From Maniola hyperantus (Eukaryota; Arthropoda; Insecta; Lepidoptera; Nymphalidae): 64,000 nucleotides of DNA. The stretch lies in NCBI RefSeq assembly GCF_902806685.2, contig NC_048555.1, positions 1,488,001-1,552,000 of the forward strand. Reading direction: 5' to 3'. The notes under the pieces were generated by a model. The model saw only the letters and a program-made list of their open reading frames with translations, was not told the DNA's origin and did not search any database. Position 1 is the stretch's first letter; each line of letters starts with the position of its first letter. The translations under genes were made by a program, and so were the position numbers. Shown piece after piece: positions 9,761 to 19,666 of this stretch.

Positions 9761-10946
9761 TGTTATATTACGATAAAATTGGATACATAATTATTATGCT
9801 AAAATTCATCTAATCATAAACTTGGGAGTCTGAAGTAAATGTTTGTTGTGATGTTTAAAACAGAATCGTTATTCCGTTTCCGGATACAATGTCAATGTTC
9901 CTAGTTTCTTACTGTCATCATACAATACAATAGTGTAAAACTATTATTGTTTATTCTTGTTTAATTTGGTATCTAGGAATATGAAAATATGAAAAATAAT
10001 ATTATATAAATTATCAATACATGTCACTAATTATTCATTGTAAATTAAATATTGTCAATATACTAAGAGTGACATTATATTAAGCTATTGTCAACATACA
10101 GTTGGCAATAGCTATTATGTGAAATAATAATGTTGTGTAAACTGACAATTTAAGTCGCTTATTATTATTGTAAATTATTAATACGTAGACCATCAATGTC
10201 ACTGATTTTATTATTGTAAATTGGGCGTGTCAACATACCTTTTGTCAACAAACCTAAAATAAATAATGATTAATATTAAGATCATGTGATAGTCGATATC
10301 CGCCTTGTTTGCGATGGCAGTGTTATAAAAGTACCCTACCTCGACAGAGAGGGGACAGTCTTGTATCGACAGCCCAGAGCAAACACAGCGGACCTTACTG
10401 AAGTTAAGTATTCTTATATTTTATTATAATGTAATGTAATCATTTGCCTTTTATAGGTTACCTGTTGTAACTGTGTACCAAATATGTACCTACTACTTTA
10501 CTCAACGTTCTAATGTTTTAAAAGATGTGTGTTATGGAGTTTCTTTGCCCTTTCTTCTCCATGACTAAACACCTTAGCGAAACGGGTGGTAGATTCATTT
10601 AATATAAATAGATCAATGCTGAACAATACAATTCAATTATTATTCGACTTGGTTGGTTTACTTCTGTATTTATCACCTACCCTCTTGTGCTATTTATTTT
10701 ATACATTGAGATAAAAGTAAACACTAGGTTGTTAGCTTCTAATTATTATAGAAGCCTGTTTAGATGATTAGGATTCTTACTTTGAAATAATACAGCAGAT
10801 GCTTTGCTTGATTTTTAATTACTTAGTATTTGGCCTTACCTGACAAATAATTAAATGATAACTTTCATTAGTAATCATTGGATTTAATTTATCATCACTA
10901 TTAAAGCCCACTGTCTTAACTTCTCTCTCTTTATCTAAATCTCACA
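9761..10946 (+). repeat. 5' LTR (1186 bp)
   Basis: Starts TGTTATATTACG and ends ATCTAAATCTCACA. The first 550 bp are AT-rich. A TATA box and a GC-richer segment (CTACCTCGACAGAGAGGGGA) mark the likely U3/R boundary. It aligns with 12970-14156 at a constant offset of 3209 until one extra T in the 3' copy. Confidence 0.9.
10324..10330 (+). promoter_or_regulatory. TATA box in the LTR
   Basis: TATAAAA lies just upstream of the GC-richer region in the LTR and is the likely core promoter. The same box is at 13533-13539 in the 3' LTR. Confidence 0.6.
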
Positions 10947-10963
10947 TCAGAAGTGGGATACGA
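10947..10963 (+). other. tRNA-Leu-like primer binding site
   Basis: TCAGAAGTGGGATACGA directly follows the LTR. From memory, the 3' end of insect tRNA-Leu reads ..TCGAATCCCACTTCTGACA before CCA. Its complement matches 16 of these 17 bases. The terminal TGGTG expected for pairing to the CCA end is absent, so the match starts five bases in from the tRNA 3' end. Confidence 0.65.
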
Positions 10964-12000
10964 TAATTCTTTTCTTGTCGCAATACTAATACTTTTCAAA
11001 TGCTTTCAGTAATCGTGGATGTGGCCTCTCCTCGAAGCGACAGGCTGCCACCTGTCGTCGGCGGCACGTGGTGTTCGTGTCCGATGATCCCAAAGCACCC
11101 TGCAGCGCTTTTGTCATCGGCACTTGGTGCTCGTGTGGCACCTTTGGTTAGAACGTCGCTTCAATTTTGAAAGATAAGTGAAGTGTATTTATGTGCTGCT
11201 TTAAAGTGAACTTTGTGCAACTTTTAACGTTAAACCACGTGTTTGTGGTATAATTTATTTGGATAAGAATAAGTCTAGTTAGAGGTCAGATTGGCCGAAC
11301 GGTTTTTGATAAAGTATATAACAATGTGAAATCATTTAGAAAGTTATGATATACCGAAACAATAATAATAATCAAATCAGTAGGTTTGCTTTTGAGAAAT
11401 TGCATCGTACTTACAACTCGAAACTTGAAGAAATTACCTTATTCTGATTTATGTAACTTAAACATAAACTATATTTATTTATTTATTTTGCTTCTTAAAA
11501 TAACTCTACCATTTATCTTCTCTTAAAACAACACAAAAGAGATGGTCCATTCAAGTAACTTTTATTATTTAACTAAATTACTTTTTTTAGCAACGTAAGG
11601 CAGATTACCTGCTCAAGTTTTTTCTGTTCAGTAATGCTATCAGAACATTTTAATTTTATAAATACCTACGTTACGTGTTATCAATTTATTCTTGTTTTGA
11701 GTTGGTTTGCATACACTACACTTGTTTATAAGACATAATCAACAAAGAAAACATATTCTCTTCTACTCTAATTTCGGTCTGACGTCTATCCTAGTTTTTA
11801 TGACAGTAACATTGACATTGAATCATTGAATTTTGTTTTGCGAATGGCACAATCTTATTTTTTTTTGTGTCGGTGCTTTTGTTGCCGTAGTTGATTTAAT
11901 TTCACGGGCTGCAGTTTTCTATTTTCCTATGTACTTCGGGAACGAAGTACTTATCAAGATGGCCGAATTATAATAAAACATACTAATAATTTATGCTAAA
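10964..12000 (+). other. Non-coding leader of the LTR element
   Basis: This holds a GC-rich patch near 11030-11150 with two related blocks (GGCACGTGGTGTTCGTGT and GGCACTTGGTGCTCGTGT), then AT-rich DNA. No frame reaches 60 codons. A 46-bp block at 11921-11966, with the hairpin GTACTTCGGGAACGAAGTAC, is repeated next to the 3' LTR. Confidence 0.5.
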
Positions 12001-12011
12001 TGACAGAAGGA

Positions 12012-12079
12012 GAACGGAGAGGAAGGAAAGGGAAAAGAAAAAAAAAAGAAAAAGAAAAAAAAAAAAAAAAAAAAAAAAT
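12012..12079 (+). repeat. Purine tract (AGG-rich, then poly-A)
   Basis: GGAGAACGGAGAGGAAGGAA runs into AAAAGAAAAAAAA. A pyrimidine-rich inverted counterpart lies at about 12900-12930 (TCCTTTCTCTCCGTATTTCC). The two flank the minisatellite block. Confidence 0.6.
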
Positions 12080-12086
12080 TTTACAA

Positions 12087-12330
12087 AATGTTAAGACTTA
12101 CTATGTGGCAAAATGTTAAGACTCCCAATGGGACAAAATGTTAAGACTCACCATGTGACAAAAAGTTCAATGGGACAAAATGTTACGACTCACTATATTG
12201 TGACAAAATGTTAAGACTCCCAATGGGACAAAATGTTAAGACTCACTATGTGACAAAATGTTAAGACTCACTATGTGACAAAATGTTAAGACTCCCAATG
12301 GGACAAAATGTTAAGACTCCCAATGGGACA
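12087..12330 (+). repeat. Minisatellite 1 in the LTR element
   Basis: About ten units of roughly 25 bp built on ACAAAATGTTAAGACT, alternating between CACTATGTG and CCCAATGGG endings. No coding frame. Confidence 0.9.
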
Positions 12331-12356
12331 AAAAAAAAACAAAAAAAAAAAAAACA

Positions 12357-12660
12357 AAACTTGAGAGATTTCCGAAAGGAACGAACTGAGAGATTTCCGA
12401 AAGGAACACATATCGAGATTCCCGAATGGGACGAGCTTGAGATTTCCGAATGGAACTAAATATCGAGATTCCCGAATGGGACGAGCTTGAGATTTCCGAA
12501 TGGAACTAAATATCGAGATTCCCGAATGGGACGAGCTTGAGATTTCCGAATGGAACTAAATATCGAGATTCCCGAATGGGACGAGCTTGAGATTTCCGAA
12601 TGGAACTAAATATCGAGATTCCCGAATGGGACGAGCTTGAGATTTCCGAATGGAACAAAT
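12357..12660 (+). repeat. Minisatellite 2 in the LTR element
   Basis: Five near-perfect 50-bp units start at 12411, 12461, 12511, 12561 and 12611. Each is made of two related halves, GAGATTCCCGAATGGGACGA and TTGAGATTTCCGAATGGAAC. Degenerate half-units extend left to 12357 and reappear at 12778-12870. Confidence 0.95.
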
Positions 12661-12923
12661 ATTGATAATAATAAAAGTAAATAAATTAAAAATAAAATAA
12701 ATAAATATGGTAAATGTAATAATAAATACATATTATAGTAAATTTATAACGGTAATAAATAATAAAAATAAATATTTTGAGATTCCCGAATGAGACAAAC
12801 GTTGAGATTCCCAAACGGGACAAGAGTTTTTAATCCTAAAAGGGACAAATGTTATTATTGCCGAATGGTATTAAAAAAAAAAAAAAAAACAAAACATAAG
12901 GATTTTTTTTTCCTTTCTCTCCG

Positions 12924-12969
12924 TATTTCCCTATGTACTTCGGGAGCGAAGTACTTGTCAGTATGGCCG
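12924..12969 (+). repeat. 46-bp block abutting the 3' LTR
   Basis: TATTTCCCTATGTACTTCGG through GTATGGCCG is a near copy of 11921-11966. It occupies the place where a polypurine tract is expected, but it is not purine-rich. Confidence 0.7.
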
Positions 12970-14156
12970 TGTTATATTACGATAAAATTGGATACATAAT
13001 TATTATGCTAAAATTCATCTAATCATAAACTTGGGAGTCTGAAGTAAATGTTTGTTGTGATGTTTAAAACAGAATCGTTATTCCGTTTCCGGATACAATG
13101 TCAATGTTCCTAGTTTCTTACTGTCATCATACAATACAATAGTGTAAAACTATTATTGTTTATTCTTGTTTAATTTGGTATCTAGGAATATGAAAATATG
13201 AAAAATAATATTATATAAATTATCAATACATGTCACTAATTATTCATTGTAAATTAAATATTGTCAATATACTAAGAGTGACATTATATTAAGCTATTGT
13301 CAACATACAGTTGGCAATAGCTATTATGTGAAATAATAATGTTGTGTAAACTGACAATTTAAGTCGCTTATTATTATTGTAAATTATTAATACGTAGACC
13401 ATCAATGTCACTGATTTTATTATTGTAAATTGGGCGTGTCAACATACCTTTTGTCAACAAACCTAAAATAAATAATGATTAATATTAAGATCATGTGATA
13501 GTCGATATCCGCCTTGTTTGCGATGGCAGTGTTATAAAAGTACCCTACCTCGACAGAGAGGGGACAGTCTTGTATCGACAGCCCAGAGCAAACACAGCGG
13601 ACCTTACTGAAGTTAAGTATTCTTATATTTTATTATAATGTAATGTAATCATTTGCCTTTTATAGGTTACCTGTTGTAACTGTGTACCAAATATGTACCT
13701 ACTACTTTACTCAACGTTCTAATGTTTTAAAAGATGTGTGTTATGGAGTTTCTTTGCCCTTTCTTCTCCATGACTAAACACCTTAGCGAAACGGGTGGTA
13801 GATTCATTTTAATATAAATAGATCAATGCTGAACAATACAATTCAATTATTATTCGACTTGGTTGGTTTACTTCTGTATTTATCACCTACCCTCTTGTGC
13901 TATTTATTTTATACATTGAGATAAAAGTAAACACTAGGTTGTTAGCTTCTAATTATTATAGAAGCCTGTTTAGATGATTAGGATTCTTACTTTGAAATAA
14001 TACAGCAGATGCTTTGCTTGATTTTTAATTACTTAGTATTTGGCCTTACCTGACAAATAATTAAATGATAACTTTCATTAGTAATCATTGGATTTAATTT
14101 ATCATCACTATTAAAGCCCACTGTCTTAACTTCTCTCTCTTTATCTAAATCTCACA
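12970..14156 (+). repeat. 3' LTR (1187 bp)
   Basis: TGTTATATTACG..ATCTAAATCTCACA, matching the 5' LTR apart from one added T near 13810. The CGGG target duplication follows directly. Confidence 0.9.
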
Positions 14157-15622
14157 CGGGCATCAGCTAGTAGAATATAAAAAAGTCATAATGGTGGTAG
14201 ATAGAAGAATAATTTGTAGCATATAGAAGTATTCCACGTTTAGTCAGCCGGGCAGCGCTCGCAATGGAAAAATTAAAAAGGTAACACCACGCCACGCCAC
14301 TTTCACATGAGTAGTGGTGTACGTGTCACATTCGCTCCGTGTGAGGGAGCATGCACATTGCAAACAGTCTACTACCTACTGTAGCTTAATACTAACCGAT
14401 TTCCAAAAAGGAGGCAGTACCTACTCAATTTGGCACGTATAAATTTTTCATAGACTAATAATTCAGTCAACATTGTTGGTTTGTTGGTCTGTCCTTCAAT
14501 CACGTCGCAAATGTACAACGGATTGACGTGATTTGCATGGGTATAGTAAAGACCTGGAGAGTGAAATAGGCTACTTTTTATCCCGGAAAATCAAAGAGTT
14601 CCCACGGGATTTTTAAAAAAACCTAATTCCACGCGGACTAAGTTGCGGGCATCAGCTAGTAGAATATAAAAAAGTCATAATGGTGGTAGATAGAAGAATA
14701 ATTTGTAGCATATAGAAGTATTCCACGTTTAGTCAGCCGGGCAGCGCTCGCAATGGAAAAATTAAAAAGGTAACACCACGCCACGCCACTTTCACATGAG
14801 TAGTGGTGTACGTGTCACATTCGCTCCGTGTGAGGGAGCATGCACATTGCAAACAGTCTACTACCTACTGTAGCTTAATACTAACCGATTTCCAAAAAGG
14901 AGGCAGTACCTACTCAATTTGGCACGTATAAATTTTTCATAGACTAACAATTCAGTCAACATTGTTGGTTTGTTGGTCTGTCCTTCAATCACGTCGCAAA
15001 TGTACAACGGATTGACGTGATTTGCATGGGTATAGTAAAGACCTGGAGAGTGAAATAGGCTACTTTTTATCCCGGAAAATCAAAGAGTTCCCACGGGATT
15101 TTTAAAAAAACCTAATTCCACGCGGACTAAGTTGCGGGCATCAGCTAGTAGAATATAAAAAAGTCATAATGGTGGTAGATAGAAGAATAATTTGTAGCAT
15201 ATAGAAGTATTCCACGTTTAGTCAGCCGGGCAGCGCTCGCAATGGAAAAATTAAAAAGGTAACACCACGCCACGCCACTTTCACATGAGTAGTGGTGTAC
15301 GTGTCACATTCGCTCCGTGTGAGGGAGCATGCACATTGCAAACAGTCTACTACCTACTGTAGCTTAATACTAACCGATTTCCAAAAAGGAGGCAGTACCT
15401 ACTCAATTTGGCACGTATAAATTTTTCATAGACTAACAATTCAGTCAACATTGTTGGTTTGTTGGTCTGTCCTTCAATCACGTCGCAAATGTACAACGGA
15501 TTGACGTGATTTGCATGGGTATAGTAAAGACCTGGAGAGTGAAATAGGCTACTTTATATCCCGGAAAATCAAAGAGTTCCCACGGGATTTTTAAAAAACC
15601 TAATTCCACGCGGACTAAGTTG
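14157..15622 (+). repeat. Tandem array, units 2-4 (489, 489, 488 bp)
   Basis: The CGGGCATCAGCTAG phase marker occurs at 14157, 14646, 15135 and 15623. Units differ by only a few bases, such as CTAATAATTCAG against CTAACAATTCAG. Each unit ends in an H1 Helitron 3' region, including the subterminal hairpin relic ACGCGGACTAAGTTGCG. No protein frame is shared by the units. Confidence 0.9.
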
Positions 15623-16098
15623 CGGGCATCAGCTAGTAGAATATAAAAAAAACATAATGGTGGTAGATAGAAGAATAATTTGTAGCATATAGAAGTATTC
15701 CACGTTTAGTGAGCAGCCAGCAGGGCAGCGCTCGCAATGGAAAAATTAAAAAGGTAACACCACGCCACGCCACTTTCACATGAGTAGTGGTGTACGTGTC
15801 GCATTCGCTCCGTGTAAGGGAGCATGCACATTGCAAATAGTCTACTTCAATCTCCAACTACTAACTGAATTCCAAAAAGGAGGCAGTACTCTTATTTGGC
15901 ACATATATTTTTTTCTTAGACCAATATTTCAGTCAATAGTCTATACAGATAGGGAGCATTTACATTGCATTGTCTGGTCTTCATAGAACAAATCTAGGCC
16001 AGACTTTATTTTTCAGAGAAAAATTAAAAAGGTTATACCACGCTACGCCACTTTCACATGAGTAATGGTGTACGACGTACGTGTCACAGTCCGTGTTA

Positions 16099-16956
16099 TT
16101 TTTTTTTTTTTTTATTAAATTACTTGTCGCTATGACAAGTGTCACCGCTCCCCTGACAAGATGTCAGAGACTTTTTTAGACTTTATAAATTTTGAATTAC
16201 ACTAATTTGTTATTTATTTAATTTATTTATTTAATTTTATTTGTTGACAGAAGTGTCATTTTATGCAAGGTGAAAGGAACAGAACCATGCAATTTCTGTC
16301 CATGTTAGTTTATGTATTCTTATAATATAAAACAACATTGGACCTTTATTATCTGGTTCTGTTCCTTTCAATGACTATTCTCGCAATTTTCAAGCAAAAT
16401 TCTAAGAATATTTGCCGGCTTGCCGTGCTCTCCAGTATGGCGGGGATAGAGCCCCTGCACAGTTCTATTTGTATTTGCTGGTGTAGGTCCTCACGTATTC
16501 TGCTGTGCTGCGGACAGTCGATGAGTAGATGTAAAATCGACTCATCGACAGTCTCATCGCAGACACAGCCAGGACCCTCCTTGCACTTGAACCTGTGCAG
16601 GTACTCCTAAAACCCGCCATGCCCACTGAACACTTGAACAAGAGCTGGTGTTAGTGTTAACCTGCGCAAGATGGCATTAGCTCCTTCCACTGTTGGGAAG
16701 AACGACTTGGTGACTGCAGCCTTTTCAGTTATTTTATATCTATGTTGCCAAATTTTCACGGTTTCGTATCTGATATGTCTTTTGATAAAGGATATAGGGC
16801 ACGCGTCGTAGTCGGGGGCTGTCTTTTTAGTTATTGCTGCTTCTTTAGCTAACTGGTCGGCTCTTTCATTGCCCTCGACCCCGACGTGAGCCCTAATCCA
16901 GAAGAGTCTAATTATTTTTTGTTTATCTTTTAATTTTTTCAAATTTTGTCTAATTT
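16099..16956 (-). mobile_element. 5'-truncated non-LTR retrotransposon insertion
   Basis: Flanked by a 14-bp target duplication, CACAGTCCGTGTTA, at 16085-16098 and 16957-16970. The poly-A tail shows as T-rich 16099-16114. The element is inserted on the minus strand and truncated at its 5' side (right), leaving the RNase H and terminal region. Flanks match unit 6 of the Helitron-tail array. Confidence 0.85.
16349..16955 (-). pseudogene. LINE polyprotein: RNase H end plus Cys-rich C-terminus
   Basis: Reading from 16942 down: LFWIRAHVGVEGNERADQLA, the conserved C-terminal part of RNase H (H..V.GNE.AD..A), then a linker with RRLTLTPALVQVFSGHGGF. One in-frame TAG near 16607 interrupts it. The same frame continues EYLHRFK, then a C.C..........H....C block (CVCDETVDESILHLLIDC) to TAA at 16349-16351. 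RNase H followed by a Cys/His block is typical of the I/R1/Jockey group of LINEs. RT is missing, and only one stop codon breaks this part. Confidence 0.8.
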
Positions 16957-17033
16957 CACAGTCCGTGTTAAGGGAGCATAGACAGTCTAGTTTTAATCGA
17001 CTTCCAAAAAAAAGGCGGTACTCAATTTGAATA

Positions 17034-17299
17034 TGCTGTGATAGCTTAGTGGTTAGGAAGTCTGTCTTCTAATCGGAGTTATGTGCGGTTTTAGCAATTA
17101 AATATCACTTGCTTTAACGGTGAAGGAAAACATCGCGAGGAAACCTACTGACATGCCTGAGAGTTCTCCATAATGTTCTGAAAGGTGTGTGAAGTCTACC
17201 AATCCGCACATGGCCAGCGTGGTAGACTATGGCCAAAGCCCTTCTCACTCTGAGAGGAGACCCGTGCTCTGCAGTGAGCCGCCGATGGGTTGATCATCA
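17034..17299 (+). mobile_element. SINE-B, internally deleted
   Basis: The head GTGATAGCTTAGTGGTTAGG joins TTCTAATCGGAGTTATGTGC directly, so the B-box region is missing. The body is complete to CCGATGGGTTGATCATC. Without the B box this copy could not be transcribed by Pol III. Confidence 0.85.
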
Positions 17300-17599
17300 C
17301 TTACCGATGGTAAAATCTGATGTCTAGTCAAACTTCAGGCAAGTGAAAATGCTTCCTAATTTTAACATTAGTGGCATATGTCGCGAACGCAGTTACCACA
17401 GCACGCGAGTGCAATTGATTTTTGTTGGCTCTTTGGTTTTTTATTTTATTTACCGTTATTAATCGAACTAATCGACATTAACGCTATATATGTAGGTATG
17501 TATTATACAGACATACTTAGTAATATTAATAAACGCTAAAGTGTGTCTGTCTGTCTTTTTATGGATGGCCTATCTGTTTAACCGTACGTATTAGAGAAG

Positions 17600-17758
17600 A
17601 AAGACTGGACTAAGAAGTGGTGAAGAGGACGCAGCGTTGGAAGACTCCCCACTAGGTGGACGGACGACATCCGACGAGTCGCAGGGAGCCGCTGGTTTCA
17701 GGCGGCGCAAGACCGTGTCGTGTGGAAGTCCCTACAAGAGACATAATGTCCAGCAGTG
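17600..17758 (+). pseudogene. RTE-type LINE C-terminal tail
   Basis: The plus strand encodes RRSVGRLPTRWTDDIRRVAG, then QAAQDRVVWKSLQ in a shifted context, and ends near a CCAGCAGTGGACGACGATGA tail. Same domain as 5811-6110. The terminal (GAT)n-like stretch is the LINE's 3' repeat. Confidence 0.7.
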
Positions 17759-17782
17759 GACGACGATGATGATGAAGAAGTG

Positions 17783-18016
17783 GTGATAGCCTATGGTCAA
17801 AATATCAGCCTTCTATTCGGAGGTCAGGGATTCGATCCCGAGTATGCAGTTCTAACTTTACAGAGATATGTGCGTTCGTGCATGCCTGAGAGTTATTCAT
17901 AATGTTCTCAAAGGTGTGTAAAGTTTGCCAATCCACACTGGGTCAGCATGGCAGACTATGGCGTAAACCCTTCTCATTGTGATAGGAGACACATACTCAG
18001 TAGTGAGCCGACGATG
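17783..18016 (+). mobile_element. SINE-B copy
   Basis: GGTGATAGCCTATGGTCAAA head, GGATTCGATCCCGA B box, ATGCCTGAGAGTTATTCATA, then the SINE-B 3' body to TAGTGAGCCGACGATGGA. It directly follows the RTE tail. Confidence 0.8.
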
Positions 18017-18164
18017 GATCGATTGTGATTGGATGAAAGTTTGTACTAAGATAGCTTGCATTCCAGGGAAGGAGAAATCCTACTTTTCACACCGGAAAAT
18101 CGAGGAGTTTCCTCCGGATTTTAGAAAACTATTTGATACGGTAGCTTGCAACTTGAAGACGTGC

Positions 18165-18511
18165 AAAGTTTTTTTTATTTTATTTTTATTCACATACAAG
18201 TTAGCCCTTGACTGCAATCTCACCTGGTGGTAAGTGATGATGCAGTCTAAGATGATAGCGGGCTAACCTGGAAGGGGTATGGCAGTTTTTAGTAAACCCC
18301 TTTGGTTTCTACACGGCATCGTACCGGAACGCTAAATCGCTTGGCGGCACGGCTTTGCCGGTAGGGTGGTAACTAGCCACGGCCGAAGCCTCCCACCAGA
18401 CCAGACCAGAAATTTAGAAATTATAAAATTCCAAACCCCTGCCAGGAATCGAACCCGGGACCTCCCACTAATAAGACCACAGCGCTCACCACTGCGCCAG
18501 GGAGGTCGTCA
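18165..18511 (-). mobile_element. SINE-C, full length
   Basis: On the minus strand: head CCTGGCGCAGTGGTGAGCGC, B box GGTTCGATTCC, a TCTGGTCTGGTCTGGTGGGA run, then a GCCAAGCGATTTAGCGTTCC body. It ends TGCAGTCAAGGGCTAACTTG and an A-rich tail. It interrupts the H1 Helitron. Confidence 0.85.
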
Positions 18512-18604
18512 AATGTCCACTTTTTATGCCGGAAAAATCAAATAACTTCTGCGGGAGTTTTTAAAAACTAAACCACGCGGACGAAGTCGCGGGCATCATC
18601 TAGT

Positions 18605-19060
18605 AATGATGTAGGTATATAAAGTTACACGTTCTTTTAACATAACGAGTAATCGTTATTTACATGATTAAAATGTAATTTCAAAAGTGCTTGATATAGT
18701 TGCTGTTTTAAAAACCCTTTTAATCAACAAAGTACTGCACTTCTAGAGGAGTTATACAATGCACCTACTTACCTGCCTATTAACAGGTAGGTATTCATAT
18801 TATTAAAATATGAAATAACGTCTTTAAAAATTTTATGCTATTCCTTTAAAAGTATAGTCTGCTAGTGTATATTCAATATGCATCCAAGTTTCCTCAGTAT
18901 ATTATTTTCCTTCACAATTTAAAACAACGATATTCATGATTCCAAAAAGTGAGACATAGGCATAGGAGGCCAAAGTACTTAATCAGTATATAACTTAATA
19001 GTAGTAGTATAAAAATATTTTCAAATTAATAATTCTTGTTTTAGTACAATTTTAGTAGTG
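18605..19060. other. Unassigned AT-rich stretch
   Basis: No open frame, repeat end or RNA-like structure was recognised. Confidence 0.4.
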
Positions 19061-19077
19061 ATTCAGTACAAGATCTG

Positions 19078-19367
19078 TACCCGTAGTACAAGATTTTACG
19101 TCTCACCAAACGAAACCAAATTCGAGAGTCGAAATACTTCCGCGTTAGAGTAAAATGGATCTTAAACGCCTTGTTTTAAAGCTCAAGTTTGTCTACACTT
19201 CTACAGCCAGCGCTCCAAGCGGAAACATTGCGAAATTAAAATCAGTGGCATTGAATATTTGACTTCAATTCAAAGCTGTTTAGGTCCATTTTACTGTAAC
19301 GCGGAAGTATTTCGACTCTCGAATTTGGTTTCGTTTGGTGAGACGTAAAATCTTGTACTACGGGTAC
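19078..19367. mobile_element. MITE with long inverted repeats, copy 1
   Basis: Arms of roughly 65-70 bp start GTACCCGTAGTACAAG and include GAGACGTAAAATCTTG. The core contains CCAGCGCTCCAAGCGG. Copy 2 lies 8 bp away in the opposite orientation. Confidence 0.8.
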
Positions 19368-19375
19368 TGGCCTCA

Positions 19376-19666
19376 GTACCCGTAGTATAAGATTTTACGT
19401 CTCACCAAACGTCGCTAGAATTCGAGAGTCGAAACACAATAACATCAAAGTAAAGGACCTAAACTGCCTTGGATTTAAGTCAAAAATTCAATGGCACTGA
19501 TTTTAATTTCGCAACGTTTCCGCTTGGAGCGCTGGCTGTAGATGTGTAGACAAACTTGAGCTTTAAAACAAGGCAGTTAAGATCTAGTTTACTATAACGC
19601 AAAAGTGTGTCGATTCTCGAATTCTAGCAACGTTTGGTGAGACGTAAAATCTTATACTACGGGTAC
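19376..19666. mobile_element. MITE with long inverted repeats, copy 2 (inverted)
   Basis: Same ends (GTACCCGTAGTATAAG and its complement), but the core is reversed (CCGCTTGGAGCGCTGG), so it is an inverted neighbour of copy 1. The arms have CAAACGTCGCTAGAATTCGA where copy 1 has an AAACCAAATTCGA version. Confidence 0.8.

Larger units (their letters stand above)
9761..14156 (+). mobile_element. Non-autonomous LTR retrotransposon, 4.4 kb
   Basis: Two direct repeats of 1186 and 1187 bp, each TGTTAT..TCACA, bound a 2.0-kb internal region without gag, protease, RT or integrase reading frames. TG..CA ends, 4-bp target duplication and a primer-site match to tRNA-Leu fit a Ty3/Gypsy-type element; the Micropia/Mdg3 group is known for tRNA-Leu priming. 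The internal region carries three blocks of minisatellite instead of genes. It would need enzymes from an autonomous relative. The LTRs differ visibly by only one T, so the insertion is recent. Orientation follows the primer site beside the left LTR. Confidence 0.85.
15623..17032 (+). repeat. Divergent array units 5 and 6, split by a LINE
   Basis: Unit 5 (15623-15990) has an extra AGCAGCCAG and decays after GGAGGCAGTACTC. Unit 6 begins with the AAAATTAAAAAGGTTATACC block near 16020, is interrupted at 16099-16956 by a LINE, and resumes with AGGGAGCATAGACAGTCTAG to the end of GGCGGTACTCAATTTG. Confidence 0.7.
17507..18604 (+). mobile_element. H1 Helitron split by three insertions
   Basis: The 5' part (about 17507-17585) has AGTAATATTAATAAACGC and GTGTGTCTGTCTGTC. 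The middle (about 18025-18140) resumes with the GATGAAAGTTTGTACTAAGA and CTTGCATTCCAGGGAAGG blocks. The 3' part (18512-18603) ends GACGAAGTCGCGGGCATCAT then CTAG. The gaps hold an RTE tail with SINE-B, and SINE-C. All three segments are colinear with the intact H1 copy at 46776. Confidence 0.7.

Noticed and set aside
12087..12660. CRISPR-like repeats
   Set aside because: Units are contiguous with no unique spacers, and lie inside an LTR retrotransposon in an insect-type genome.
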